This document shows positions 5,656 to 12,260 of a DNA stretch of 14,922 nt, in pieces. Every line of letters starts with the position of its first letter. Position 1 is the first letter of the stretch. The stretch is taken from positions 1-14,922 of the forward strand of contig JAHIHJ010000252.1 in the NCBI GenBank assembly GCA_018899795.1, given 5' to 3'. The position numbers and the translations under genes were made by a program. The notes below the pieces were generated by a model. The model worked only from the letters and a program-made list of their open reading frames with translations, was not told where the DNA came from and did not search any database. The stretch comes from Methanobacteriota archaeon. Its GTDB lineage: Archaea > Halobacteriota > Methanosarcinia > Methanosarcinales > Methanoperedenaceae.

Positions 5656-6016
5656 GATAATCTTGATTATGTATATAGTTTTCTACTTCTAAATATATTA
5701 TTGACCAATTTAAATCAAATAAAAATTTGTAATATTGTATAATATCAAGTATAATTTTAATTAAAGGATTTTCATTAGTTATTTTTGTTTTTTATAATCT
5801 AATTTACTTTATTTTAAGTTTTAATTGATTATAAATAGTCTTAATATGATTAATGACAGCTATGAAATTTATTAATTCAGCCTTAATTTTACTGGACACA
5901 TTGTAAAAACTTGCAAGTATATGGGGAAATTATGGATAACATTATATGTAAAGCATGATATTATCGGTTTTCATTATAAACGATGCATTTAATAATGAAA
6001 AAACAAAAGGAACTTA
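5656..6016. other. AT-rich divergent intergenic region
   Basis: About 360 bp of very AT-rich DNA separate the minus-strand DUF5371-like pair from the FAH-family gene. No tRNA, rRNA or convincing frame is visible. Candidate archaeal TATA boxes are TATATA at 5672-5677 (read on the minus strand) and ATTATATG near 5941-5948 for the + strand gene. An inverted repeat at 5968-6001 lies before the latter's SD. Confidence 0.6.
5968..6001. repeat. 10-bp perfect inverted repeat upstream of the FAH-family gene
   Basis: TTTTCATTAT (5968-5977) and ATAATGAAAA (5992-6001) flank a 14-nt loop that contains ATGCAT. The repeat lies between a candidate TATA box (near 5945) and the start at 6017, so it may be an operator or a 5'-leader hairpin. 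AT-rich palindromes also arise by chance, so the regulatory reading is tentative. Confidence 0.45.
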
Positions 6017-6760
6017 ATGATGATCGGACGATTCAAGTACGATAATGAGATATTTTACGGTGAAATCAAGGGCAATCGTGTTGTCGTAAACCGGGAACTG
6101 TATAATGATACATTCCTGTTAATTGACCTTCAGTTATTGCCGCCAGTCAAACCTACCAAGATAATATGTGTTGGTCTTAATTATCTGGATCACGCAAAGG
6201 AGCTTGGCATGAAGATCCCTGAAGAACCTGTGTTCTTCCTGAAACCAGTTTCTGCTGTCATAAGCTCCATGGGAAAGATAGTTTATCCTGAAATGTCCAG
6301 GCATATTGATTACGAAGGGGAACTTGCGGTTATAATAGGCAGGCGCTGCAAGAATATCAGCAGAAACGATGCGCAAAGCGTTATTATGGGGTATACCTGT
6401 TTCAATGACGTTACAGCCCGTGATCTTCAAAATAAAGATGTTCAGTGGACGCGTTCCAAGAGTTTTGATACGTTTGCCCCCCTTGGTCCTTACATAGCAG
6501 ACCCTATGCTTGATGTCAGCAACCTTGACATAAGAACACGTGTAAATGGAAAGCTCCGCCAGGATTCAAATACTTCTAACATGATATTTGATGTGCCATA
6601 CCTTATAGAGTTCATCTCAAGTATAATGACTCTTGAGAGGGGGGATATCATTTCTACAGGAACGCCTTCGGGCGTAGGTGAACTGTTCGTTGGCGATGAG
6701 GTGGAAGTTGAAATAGAGAATGTGGGGCTGCTAAAGAACACCGTTGTTGCGAAAAATTGA
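6017..6760 (+). CDS. Fumarylacetoacetate hydrolase (FAH) family protein
   Basis: A 247-aa FAH-family (COG0179) enzyme. Visible are KIICVGLNYLDHAKELG (48-64), PVFFLKP, DYEGELAVIIGR with metal ligands E100 and E102, CFNDVTARDLQ with third ligand D131, WTRSKSFDTFAPLGP (about 144-158) and the C-terminal GTPSGVG. Members hydrolyse or decarboxylate acylpyruvates, isomerise hydroxyhepta-dienedioate or tautomerise oxaloacetate. The exact substrate cannot be read from sequence; no aromatic-degradation neighbours are present, so a housekeeping acylpyruvase or oxaloacetate role is more likely. Two adjacent ATGs (6017, 6020) follow AAAAGGA; either could start. It is probably transcribed alone, or with the small gene at 6851. 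Confidence 0.9.
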   Translation: MMIGRFKYDNEIFYGEIKGNRVVVNRELYNDTFLLIDLQLLPPVKPTKIICVGLNYLDHAKELGMKIPEEPVFFLKPVSAVISSMGKIVYPEMSRHIDYEGELAVIIGRRCKNISRNDAQSVIMGYTCFNDVTARDLQNKDVQWTRSKSFDTFAPLGPYIADPMLDVSNLDIRTRVNGKLRQDSNTSNMIFDVPYLIEFISSIMTLERGDIISTGTPSGVGELFVGDEVEVEIENVGLLKNTVVAKN

Positions 6761-6768
6761 TCTGAATA

Positions 6769-6778
6769 TTTATATATA
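6769..6778 (+). promoter_or_regulatory. Strong TATA box for the 50-aa gene
   Basis: TTTATATATA just after the FAH gene's stop is a near-ideal archaeal TATA element. Transcription would start near 6800, giving a leader of about 50 nt with an AGGTGA SD before the ATG at 6851. Confidence 0.55.
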
Positions 6779-6787
6779 CCTGAATGT

Positions 6788-6813
6788 TCATCCCTTCTTT
6801 TTATTAGGGATGA
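6788..6813 (+). terminator. 8-bp hairpin after the FAH-family gene (terminator or 5'-leader hairpin)
   Basis: TCATCCCT (6788-6795) and AGGGATGA (6806-6813) form a perfect stem around a T-rich 10-nt loop. It may end the FAH transcript. It also falls at the predicted transcription start of the next small gene and so could be an initiation-region or leader structure. Confidence 0.4.
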
Positions 6814-6850
6814 AAATAATCTATATTGAAAAACCTACCAGGTGAATTAA

Positions 6851-7003
6851 ATGTCAGAAATATACGATACTGTATGGGAAACCCGGAAACATAAACCTCC
6901 TAAGAAGGAAGAAGAGAAACTCATTGAATCAAAAATGCCATCCAGCGACCGCGAAAGATTAAAGGATAGTATAGAAAGACGAAGAAAATCATACGGACAT
7001 TGA
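6851..7003 (+). CDS. 50-aa charged hypothetical protein
   Basis: The short frame MSEIYDTVWETRKHKPP... is rich in Lys, Arg and Glu (PPKKEEEKLIESK, DRERLKDSIERRRKSYGH) and has no hydrophobic segment. It has its own TATA box (6769-6778), an AGGTGA SD (6840-6845) and a T8 run 5 nt after the stop, so expression signals are complete on both sides. The C-terminal half looks helical and basic, which would suit nucleic-acid or ribosome binding, but nothing specific is recognised. A small conserved archaeal protein is the likely description. Confidence 0.55.
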   Translation: MSEIYDTVWETRKHKPPKKEEEKLIESKMPSSDRERLKDSIERRRKSYGH

Positions 7004-7008
7004 AATAA

Positions 7009-7016
7009 TTTTTTTT
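7009..7016 (+). terminator. Poly-T terminator of the 50-aa gene
   Basis: Eight T residues begin 5 nt after the TGA of the 50-aa gene. Archaeal RNA polymerase terminates at such U-tracts without needing a hairpin. Confidence 0.5.
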
Positions 7017-7205
7017 CAGTATCCATCGTTTTTTATTAGTTAAAACACTGGACTGTAAACTTCTTTTATATAATAAAAATAGTACGCAAAAACTATTGGC
7101 AGTTTCATGCAGGTATTTGTAACCGCTATTTGACCAGCGCAGCAATTCCGCACGATTTCGAAACCTTTATCTAGGAGTACTTTCATTAAAAATGATGGGC
7201 ATTAT

Positions 7206-7224
7206 GGTTATTATCATAATGACC
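7206..7224. promoter_or_regulatory. Near-palindromic operator-like sequence
   Basis: The 19-bp GGTTATTATCATAATGACC matches its reverse complement at 16 positions, and an overlapping perfect pair CATTATG/CATAATG spans 7200-7221. It lies 64-82 nt before the ATG at 7288, close to where a promoter for that gene would be. A regulator-binding site is plausible; no regulator is identified. Confidence 0.35.
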
Positions 7225-7287
7225 ATTTGAATTTAAACTAAGACAACACAAAAAAAACAATATTCCAAAAAAGGAGAGATAAAATCT

Positions 7288-7470
7288 ATGAAATATTCTA
7301 AAGGCGACATAGTAAAATTCAAACTGGAATCTGGTGAAGTGCAAAAAGGAGATGTACGGTATATAGAAAAAACCCGTCGCGGAGAAATATTGTACATAAA
7401 CAGTTTCAGCCGATGGGCTTATAAGGTACCTGAAAAAAGGGTAATATCACGGGTACATATTAGAAAATAA
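7288..7470 (+). CDS. 60-aa basic beta-rich hypothetical protein
   Basis: The protein reads MKYSKGDIVKFKLESGEV... with alternating hydrophobic and basic residues, a GDIVKF start typical of small SH3- or KOW-like beta barrels, and a basic end (KRVISRVHIRK). It could bind nucleic acid. AAAAGGAGAG lies before the ATG at normal spacing, and a terminator-like hairpin follows at 7522-7544. It stands alone, preceded by a palindromic operator-like sequence. No family name is recognised, and the barrel reading is inference from pattern only. Confidence 0.65.
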   Translation: MKYSKGDIVKFKLESGEVQKGDVRYIEKTRRGEILYINSFSRWAYKVPEKRVISRVHIRK

Positions 7471-7521
7471 TTCAAAATCTTCCAGGACATGATCTGGAAC
7501 GTATCATAAAAAAACTAACGG

Positions 7522-7548
7522 TGCCCATCTTTGCACGATGGGCATTAT
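7522..7548 (+). terminator. Hairpin terminator after the 60-aa gene
   Basis: TGCCCATC (7522-7529) and GATGGGCA (7537-7544) form a perfect 8-bp stem with a 7-nt loop, followed by TTATTTTA. This is the strongest hairpin in the region and suits termination of the 7288 gene. A weaker stem TTCCAG/CTGGAA occurs at 7480-7499. Confidence 0.6.
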
Positions 7549-7580
7549 TTTAAATACTTTTAATTCCGACTATAATAGTC

Positions 7581-7718
7581 ATGACAATGTCTAAAAAAAT
7601 AATGGAGAGAAAAGAAAAGGATCGAAAAGAGAAAATAGCAGGGCTTGAAAAAATGGCAGCTTCGGGAAGCGGAGAGGCAAAAAAGAAGCTCGCAAAAGAA
7701 AAAAGAAAGTTGAAATAA
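7581..7718 (+). CDS. 45-aa lysine-rich small protein, probably leaderless
   Basis: The frame MTMSKKIMERKEKDRKEK... has about one third lysine, no Cys and no hydrophobic segment, with a small SGSGEA break between two basic helices. TTTAAATA (7549-7556) is centred about 28 nt before the ATG at 7581 (an alternative ATG is at 7587) and no SD is present, which is the geometry of a leaderless archaeal mRNA. It ends 3 nt from the convergent end of dphB. A nucleic-acid-associated or ribosome-associated role is possible from composition alone. Confidence 0.5.
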   Translation: MTMSKKIMERKEKDRKEKIAGLEKMAASGSGEAKKKLAKEKRKLK

Positions 7719-7729
7719 TACTTATTTCA
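7711..7729. repeat. 19-bp palindrome covering two convergent stop codons
   Basis: TGAAATAA (7711-7718) and TTATTTCA (7722-7729) are perfect complements around TAC. The left arm ends in the stop of the 45-aa gene and the right arm in the stop of dphB, so both transcripts would carry the same short hairpin. It may help to separate the convergent units. Confidence 0.6.
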
Positions 7730-8513
7730 TGATCTCTGATGGGGCGCCGCACAGTTTTACCAGTGCCTCGGCTTCAATAAAATGAAGCTGGGCAGGAATT
7801 ATAAGGATGTGCAGCGGCGCTCCAAAATCGTATTTTTTTAATTCAGGAAGATAATCGGCATGTACAACAGGTAATTCGCTCCCTGCTCTTGCTATACCCA
7901 CCCCTATTGCGTTCACAAGCACTCCTTCGCCCCGCCGCTCTTCCAGTCCAGATAGTATTGATATGGCAGTTCCTATGTCCATAAAGCGTTTCTCAAGTTC
8001 AATAATATCAAGAAAAACCAGAGTATGAAGGTTATTTTTCAGGTTCATTTTAATGACATCATACGGCGCCTCTGATATGATGACCTTATTTTTACGTTCA
8101 TAGGGGAACGGAATGGTGGTTGATTTGCCAAACCTGTAGTTCTGCAGTCCGCTCAAACCTGAGGCTGCTGATGAAATGGATGGAGCGTGAATGATAGCGG
8201 TATCAATACCCATGTCCCTTGCACGAAGGCGCAGGTCAATATGTGTTGTAGCGATCATGGCATCACCCCCGGTCAGGAAAACCACGTTTTTCTCTTTTGC
8301 CTGGGAAAGCCATTCTGGCGTCTGTTCCACATCCTCCCGTGACAGGACGTTGATATTTTTGCCAAAAAACTTCTCAAGTGCATCAATGGTCGTGCCCATA
8401 AGATGGGAAGTATAGAATTCCGCATATACGATATCCGCTTTTCTTACAGCTTCCAGTCCCTTTACTGTGATATCTTTTTCATCAAATAATCCGAGTCCTA
8501 TAAAAGTGAGCAC
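7722..8513 (-). CDS. dphB: Diphthine synthase
   Basis: DphB methylates the modified histidine of translation elongation factor 2 using S-adenosylmethionine, in archaeal diphthamide synthesis. The 263-aa protein opens LTFIGLGLFDEKDITVKGLEA and shows DIVYAEFYTS, VVFLTGGDAMIATTHIDL (about 78-93), HAPSISSAASGLSGLQNYRFGK and an IPFPY segment, all family-typical. The GTG at 8513 is preferred to an upstream extension because the family N-terminus begins exactly there and AAGGA-type SD sequences precede it. Length matches the family (about 265 aa). It is divergent from trm5 across about 100 bp and convergent with a 45-aa gene. Confidence 0.93.
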   Translation of the reverse strand: MLTFIGLGLFDEKDITVKGLEAVRKADIVYAEFYTSHLMGTTIDALEKFFGKNINVLSREDVEQTPEWLSQAKEKNVVFLTGGDAMIATTHIDLRLRARDMGIDTAIIHAPSISSAASGLSGLQNYRFGKSTTIPFPYERKNKVIISEAPYDVIKMNLKNNLHTLVFLDIIELEKRFMDIGTAISILSGLEERRGEGVLVNAIGVGIARAGSELPVVHADYLPELKKYDFGAPLHILIIPAQLHFIEAEALVKLCGAPSEIMK

Positions 8514-8613
8514 ATTCCTTAATAGTCCTTCGTGTTTGTAAGTTTTGCTATGAAAAAGTATAAACTGGAAGCGTGTTATTTGAGTAATAAAGGCATTATC
8601 CGGCATTGTAAAT

Positions 8614-9597
8614 ATGGAATCCCGATACATCAGAGTACCTAAAAATGAAGGGGAACGGACTAGGCTGGGACTTATCGAACTCGGTGCTGTAAATAAGAAC
8701 CTGAAGATAAAAAGGGAGGATGATGATGTATTGATCCCTGTGCTCAGTCGCGTCGAAGGTTATGAGGGCGGAGTCGGGGAATTTGAAGAATTGATTATAG
8801 TGCGTTCGCCTGCAGAGATCCTTGGATTCTCTCCTGCTTATGAACAGATCGGTGATATAGCGATAATTGACAGGCAACAGGTGCAGGCAGAGAGGGTCGC
8901 GCAGGTCCTGCTGAAACAGAACAGGATAAAGACGGTACTTCAGGCAGAAACCTCTGTTACAGGGGAATTCAGGACGCGCAGCGTTTCAATACTGGCTGGC
9001 GAGAGGCGTACCGAGACGCTATACAGGGAGAACGAATGCAGATACCTTCTTGACCTGTCTAAAGTATATTTTACTCCCCGTCTTTCAACAGAGAGGGCAA
9101 GGATCGCAGCCCAGATACGAAATGGCGATAAAGTAGTGGATATGTTCGCAGGTGTGGGACCATTCAGTATCCTGATAGCCAAAAAATCCCCAGGGGCGCA
9201 TGTGATCGCCATAGATAAGAACCCTGATGCGGTCAGGTACCTGAAGGAAAACGTTTTACTCAACAGGGTCAGGAACGTTGATATCAGGGAAGGAGATGCC
9301 AGGGATGCCCTGAAAGAAGTATCCGGGGCAGACCATGTTATCATGAACCTGCCTCACAGCGCCCTCGAATTCCTGGAAGCAGCTTTTGGAATTTTGAAAA
9401 ACGGAGGGGTCATTCATTTCTATGCAATAGCCCATGAAAATGACCTTTTTGATGGCATTTTGGCGAGAATTGAAGATATAGCAGGTCAAACAGGCTTGAA
9501 GATAATCCCCCTGGATAAGAGGATAGTAAGACCCTACGCGCCGTACCAGTTCAATATCTGTATCGATTTCCGGGTAATTTCATCACAAGTTATTTAA
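8614..9597 (+). CDS. trm5: tRNA (guanine37-N1)-methyltransferase Trm5
   Basis: Archaeal Trm5 methylates N1 of G37 next to the anticodon and prevents frameshifting. The 327-aa protein has an N-terminal D1-type domain (YIRVPKNEGERTR, 5-17), VYFTPRLSTERARI (151-164), which includes a conserved Arg (R156), the SAM-binding DMFAGVGPFSI (176-186), an acidic loop AIDKNP and the NLPHSA motif (245-250). Length and order fit Trm5b-type enzymes. The related wyosine enzyme Taw2 is the main alternative, but the D1 domain and NLPxxA favour Trm5. The ATG at 8614 has no clear SD. It is divergent from dphB, and rps15 follows 90 bp downstream. Confidence 0.92.
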   Translation: MESRYIRVPKNEGERTRLGLIELGAVNKNLKIKREDDDVLIPVLSRVEGYEGGVGEFEELIIVRSPAEILGFSPAYEQIGDIAIIDRQQVQAERVAQVLLKQNRIKTVLQAETSVTGEFRTRSVSILAGERRTETLYRENECRYLLDLSKVYFTPRLSTERARIAAQIRNGDKVVDMFAGVGPFSILIAKKSPGAHVIAIDKNPDAVRYLKENVLLNRVRNVDIREGDARDALKEVSGADHVIMNLPHSALEFLEAAFGILKNGGVIHFYAIAHENDLFDGILARIEDIAGQTGLKIIPLDKRIVRPYAPYQFNICIDFRVISSQVI

Positions 9598-9604
9598 TAT
9601 ACAT

Positions 9605-9638
9605 GTTCTAATAAGGATTGCCTTCGCTATTATAGAAC
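9605..9638 (+). other. Intergenic hairpin between trm5 and rps15
   Basis: GTTCTA (9605-9610) and TAGAAC (9633-9638) can pair, with further AT pairs across a small bulge. It follows the trm5 stop by 7 nt and precedes rps15. It could be a trm5 terminator or a leader structure of the ribosomal protein gene. AATATAC just upstream may be a TATA box. Confidence 0.35.
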
Positions 9639-9687
9639 AGTAACGGAACATAAAATAATAAAATAATGATTATTGGAGGAAATTTAA

Positions 9688-10146
9688 TTGGCACGGATGC
9701 ATACACGAAAAAAAGGACAGGCTGGTTCAACAAAACCAAATAGGAAAGAGCCTGCAAAATGGTCAAATACGAATAAGGATGAAATCGAGAATACGGTCCT
9801 TCTGCTTGCTAACGAGGGAAAATCCACCAGCGAAATTGGCATGAGCTTAAGAGATCGTTATGGTGTCCCTGATGTCACCCTTGTGACAGGCAAGAAGATA
9901 CAGGCAATCTTAAAAGAAAAGAACCAGGCGCCGAAGGTACCTGAGGACATACATAATCTGATCGTGAAAGTCCTTGACCTGAACAAGCACCTTGAGAAGA
10001 ACCCGAAGGATCTGCACAATAAACGCGCAATCAATAACATGGTATCAAAGATCAGGCGGCTTCAAAAGTATTATCTCAGAGAAGGCATTCTTCCCACAGG
10101 CTGGAAATATTCATTAAAAAACGCAGAGATGCTTATATCAAGATAA
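9688..10146 (+). CDS. rps15: 30S ribosomal protein uS15, archaeal type
   Basis: The 152-aa protein starts MARMHTRKKGQAGSTKP, the standard N-terminus of archaeal/eukaryotic S15, with the N-terminal extension absent from bacteria. The S15 core follows, with HNLIVKVLDLNKHLEKNPKDLHNK and KIRRLQKYYLREG. It binds small-subunit rRNA. The start is TTG at 9688: GGAGGA (9675-9680) is 7 nt upstream, and the next ATG (fourth codon) would cut the conserved start. It heads a row with the DHH protein 6 nt downstream and pcc1, an arrangement common in archaea. Confidence 0.96.
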   Translation: MARMHTRKKGQAGSTKPNRKEPAKWSNTNKDEIENTVLLLANEGKSTSEIGMSLRDRYGVPDVTLVTGKKIQAILKEKNQAPKVPEDIHNLIVKVLDLNKHLEKNPKDLHNKRAINNMVSKIRRLQKYYLREGILPTGWKYSLKNAEMLISR

Positions 10147-10152
10147 GTCACA

Positions 10153-11472
10153 ATGACTGATGGAGATGAGAGCCTCGTTCAACTTGAATATTTAAGTGAA
10201 CAGGTAGCCGACGCCATAGTGGAATATGGCTCGGTCAGGCTCATTTCTCATAATGATGCAGATGGATTGTCTGCCGCGGGAATAATGTGCAATGCCTTGC
10301 ACAGGCGTCAGATATTGTTCCATACAACTATAGTAAGCCAGTTCGACCATTCGGTCGTGGAACTTATAGAAAAAACATCACAGGAAGCAGTGATCCTGTG
10401 CGATATGGGAAGCAGCCAGTTCGAGTTGGCATCAAAGATAAAAAACGCGATAATAATCGACCATCACAAACCGACTGGAAAGCTTGAGCTTGCTCATTTC
10501 AATCCCCATCTTGTCGGGATAGACGGTTCAGCCGAGTTAAGCGCATCCTGCGGAGCTTACATGGTGGCAAGGGCTATGGGGGATAACACAGACCTTGCCG
10601 GGCTTGCTCTTGTGGGAGCTGTGGGTGATAAGCAGGTAATGAAGGGTGGAAATAAATTCATCCTGGATGAAGCTGTCAGGAAAAAAGCAGTAACTATCAA
10701 GAAAGGGCTGCGCATGGGTGATGACCCCATCGAGGACCTGCTGGAATATAGTATTGACCCGTTCATTGATATCACTGGCGACAGGGATAAGATAAAGGCA
10801 TTCCTTGATGAAGCAGGGATAAAAGGCAGGATAAAGGATCTTGGAGAGGAACAATTGATAAAATTCTGTTCATTGATATCCCTGAAACTTGCAAAACAGG
10901 GAAGCTTCTCTGCTATTGAATTATTGATGGGTGATATTTTCATCCTTAACAATGAAGTTGTGCCCAATATTTACGATTATGTGAATATCATGAACGCCTG
11001 CGGGAATGCTGAAAAACAGGCGTTGGGCATTGCATTATGCATGCGTGATGTTTCAGTTGTGGAAGAAGCAATGGCAACCGCGCGTGAGAACCAGCGAAAG
11101 TTAATCGAAACTATCAGGAAGGCGCAAGCGCAGATACATGAAGGACAGAACATAAGGTATGTAATACTTGAGGACACCAGCGGAACAGGCGCTATAGCAG
11201 GGACCCTTACGCGTTACCTTTATTCAGATAAACCGTTCGTTACACTGAACGATGTCGAGGACAGGATCAAGATATCAGCGCGCGGGACTAGGAAATTGGT
11301 TGATGCGGGGCTTGACCTTGCTTTTGCCATGAGAGAAGCAGCATCGTCTGTCGGTGGCATGGGTGGAGGTCATAATGTGGCTTCTGGCGCGTCAATTCCG
11401 AAAGGGACTGCGCAGAAATTCCTGGAGTTCCTTGATCCTGTTATAGGAAAACAACTGGAGAAGAAGGGATGA
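10153..11472 (+). CDS. recJ: DHH-family RecJ-like single-strand exonuclease/phosphoesterase
   Basis: This 439-aa archaeal RecJ-like protein, of the group that includes the GINS-associated nuclease, shows motif I SHNDADG (H33, D35, D37), motif II CDMGS (D84), motif III DHH (D103-H105) and the DHHA1 motif GGMGGGH (401-407). It probably degrades single-stranded DNA or RNA from the 5' end with Mn2+, in replication or repair (family knowledge). Polarity and partner cannot be read here. It starts 6 nt after rps15, and its last codons overlap pcc1 by 4 nt (ATGA at 11469-11472), so the three genes are probably one transcript. All metal-binding motifs are intact. Confidence 0.93.
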   Translation: MTDGDESLVQLEYLSEQVADAIVEYGSVRLISHNDADGLSAAGIMCNALHRRQILFHTTIVSQFDHSVVELIEKTSQEAVILCDMGSSQFELASKIKNAIIIDHHKPTGKLELAHFNPHLVGIDGSAELSASCGAYMVARAMGDNTDLAGLALVGAVGDKQVMKGGNKFILDEAVRKKAVTIKKGLRMGDDPIEDLLEYSIDPFIDITGDRDKIKAFLDEAGIKGRIKDLGEEQLIKFCSLISLKLAKQGSFSAIELLMGDIFILNNEVVPNIYDYVNIMNACGNAEKQALGIALCMRDVSVVEEAMATARENQRKLIETIRKAQAQIHEGQNIRYVILEDTSGTGAIAGTLTRYLYSDKPFVTLNDVEDRIKISARGTRKLVDAGLDLAFAMREAASSVGGMGGGHNVASGASIPKGTAQKFLEFLDPVIGKQLEKKG

Positions 11473-11705
11473 AAATCAAGGGGAAACTGACCATAAAATG
11501 CGAAAATACAGGGGAAATGGCCGGTATTATTTCACGATCACTCGCGCCGGATAATGTTTCAGGGATCAAGACAGAGATCGATAAGGATTCAGTAAAAATT
11601 TCATTTTCAGCAGATAAGATAGGTACAATGCTTTCTTCGGTGGATGACTATCTTATGAATGCAAAAATAGCCAGTGATATGATAACGAGAGTCAAAAAAT
11701 ATTAA
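11469..11705 (+). CDS. pcc1: KEOPS complex subunit Pcc1
   Basis: The 78-aa protein MKIKGKLTIKC... NTGEMAGIISRSLAPDN... with SFSADKIGTMLSSVDDYL fits Pcc1, the small dimerisation subunit of KEOPS. KEOPS makes the t6A37 modification of ANN-decoding tRNAs. Start and stop overlap the DHH gene (ATGA), which indicates translational coupling. Its location after rps15 and recJ is a recurrent archaeal arrangement. It ends 75 bp before the convergent rps8e gene. A hairpin and three tandem repeats occupy the gap. Confidence 0.9.
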   Translation: MKIKGKLTIKCENTGEMAGIISRSLAPDNVSGIKTEIDKDSVKISFSADKIGTMLSSVDDYLMNAKIASDMITRVKKY

Positions 11706-11728
11706 AAAAGTTCCCGACAGTTGTCGGG
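11704..11728 (-). terminator. Hairpin and T-tract terminator of rps8e
   Basis: Read on the minus strand, a self-complementary stem CCCGACA/TGTCGGG (11713-11728, 7 bp, 2-nt loop) is followed after a few bases by six T residues (11704-11709). That order suits termination of rps8e. The T-tract overlaps the stop codon of pcc1. Confidence 0.65.
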
Positions 11729-11730
11729 TA

Positions 11731-11802
11731 TATTAACTGGTACCAGAACAACGATATTAACTGGAACCAGAACTGCGATATTAACTGGTAACCAGGATTG
11801 CG
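11731..11802. repeat. Three imperfect 24-bp tandem repeats from the 3' end of rps8e
   Basis: Units start at 11731, 11755 and 11779, exactly 24 bp apart, each beginning TATTAACTGG. Each carries a CTGG-CCAG inverted pair (CTGGTACCAG, CTGGAACCAG, CTGGTAACCAG). The third unit contains the stop and last codons of rps8e, so the other two are downstream duplicates of that gene's end. Divergence grows within the second half of the units. Confidence 0.85.
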
Positions 11803-12161
11803 TTAATGCTGCCTTCCTGTCCTGGTCTGTTCGTCACTCGCGCTGTACCGAGTTCAGTCTTAATAATTGCGCCCTTTGTAATGATGTTTCTCCTGACATA
11901 GTGTATATTCGCAGGATTTCCTGAGACTGTATCTATCTTGACTTTCTTTGCAGTCTTTGTTTTCGGGTCTGTTACGACAACACTCGCGTATCTCAATAAT
12001 CGTGGTTTGTCTGTTCCGCCCAGAGTTCTCTCTGTCTTCATGATAGTCTCACCAAGATGAGTGTTCGCCTCTTCACCGCCGAGTTCAAACCGCTTCTTGC
12101 TTCTTGATCTTATCACTCTACCGCCTGTGTATTTGCGTGTTGATTTGCCTTGCCATCTCAT
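11781..12161 (-). CDS. rps8e: 30S ribosomal protein eS8
   Basis: This 126-aa protein is present in archaea and eukaryotes but not bacteria. MRWQGKSTRKYTGGRVIRSR at the N-terminus, ELGGEEANTHLGE, and NPANIHYVRRNIITKGAII near the C-terminus are typical of eS8. The start at 12161 follows the conserved MRWQGKS, with GAGGATC upstream; a longer frame to 12191 adds ten non-conserved residues. It is convergent with pcc1. Its coding end falls in a set of 24-bp tandem repeats followed by a terminator. The insertion element ends about 100 bp upstream of its start. Confidence 0.95.
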   Translation of the reverse strand: MRWQGKSTRKYTGGRVIRSRSKKRFELGGEEANTHLGETIMKTERTLGGTDKPRLLRYASVVVTDPKTKTAKKVKIDTVSGNPANIHYVRRNIITKGAIIKTELGTARVTNRPGQEGSINAILVTS

Positions 12162-12191
12162 ATATATTGATCCTCTTAAATCGTAAATCAC

Positions 12192-12260
12192 GAAGTAATA
12201 ATTTCGCTCACCTACGCATTACTGTAATAAAAGCTTTCGCACAGAATTCATGTATCTGCT
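12192..12260. other. Intergenic stretch between rps8e and the insertion element
   Basis: A 69-bp gap. On the minus strand CTTTTATTA near 12220-12235 could be the TATA box of rps8e. One end of the insertion element should be here, but I could not find a terminal repeat that matches the other side. Confidence 0.35.

Noticed and set aside
5656..6016. tRNA or small structured RNA in the AT-rich gap
   Set aside because: No cloverleaf, GGTTCRA-type T-arm or GC-rich fold is visible; only an AT-rich inverted repeat.
7192..7230. 12-residue hydrophobic peptide frame MMGIMVIIIMTI
   Set aside because: It has no SD, and its sequence is a by-product of the overlapping AT-rich palindrome.
11731..11802. 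CRISPR array
   Set aside because: The 24-bp units are contiguous with no spacers and derive from the rps8e 3' end.
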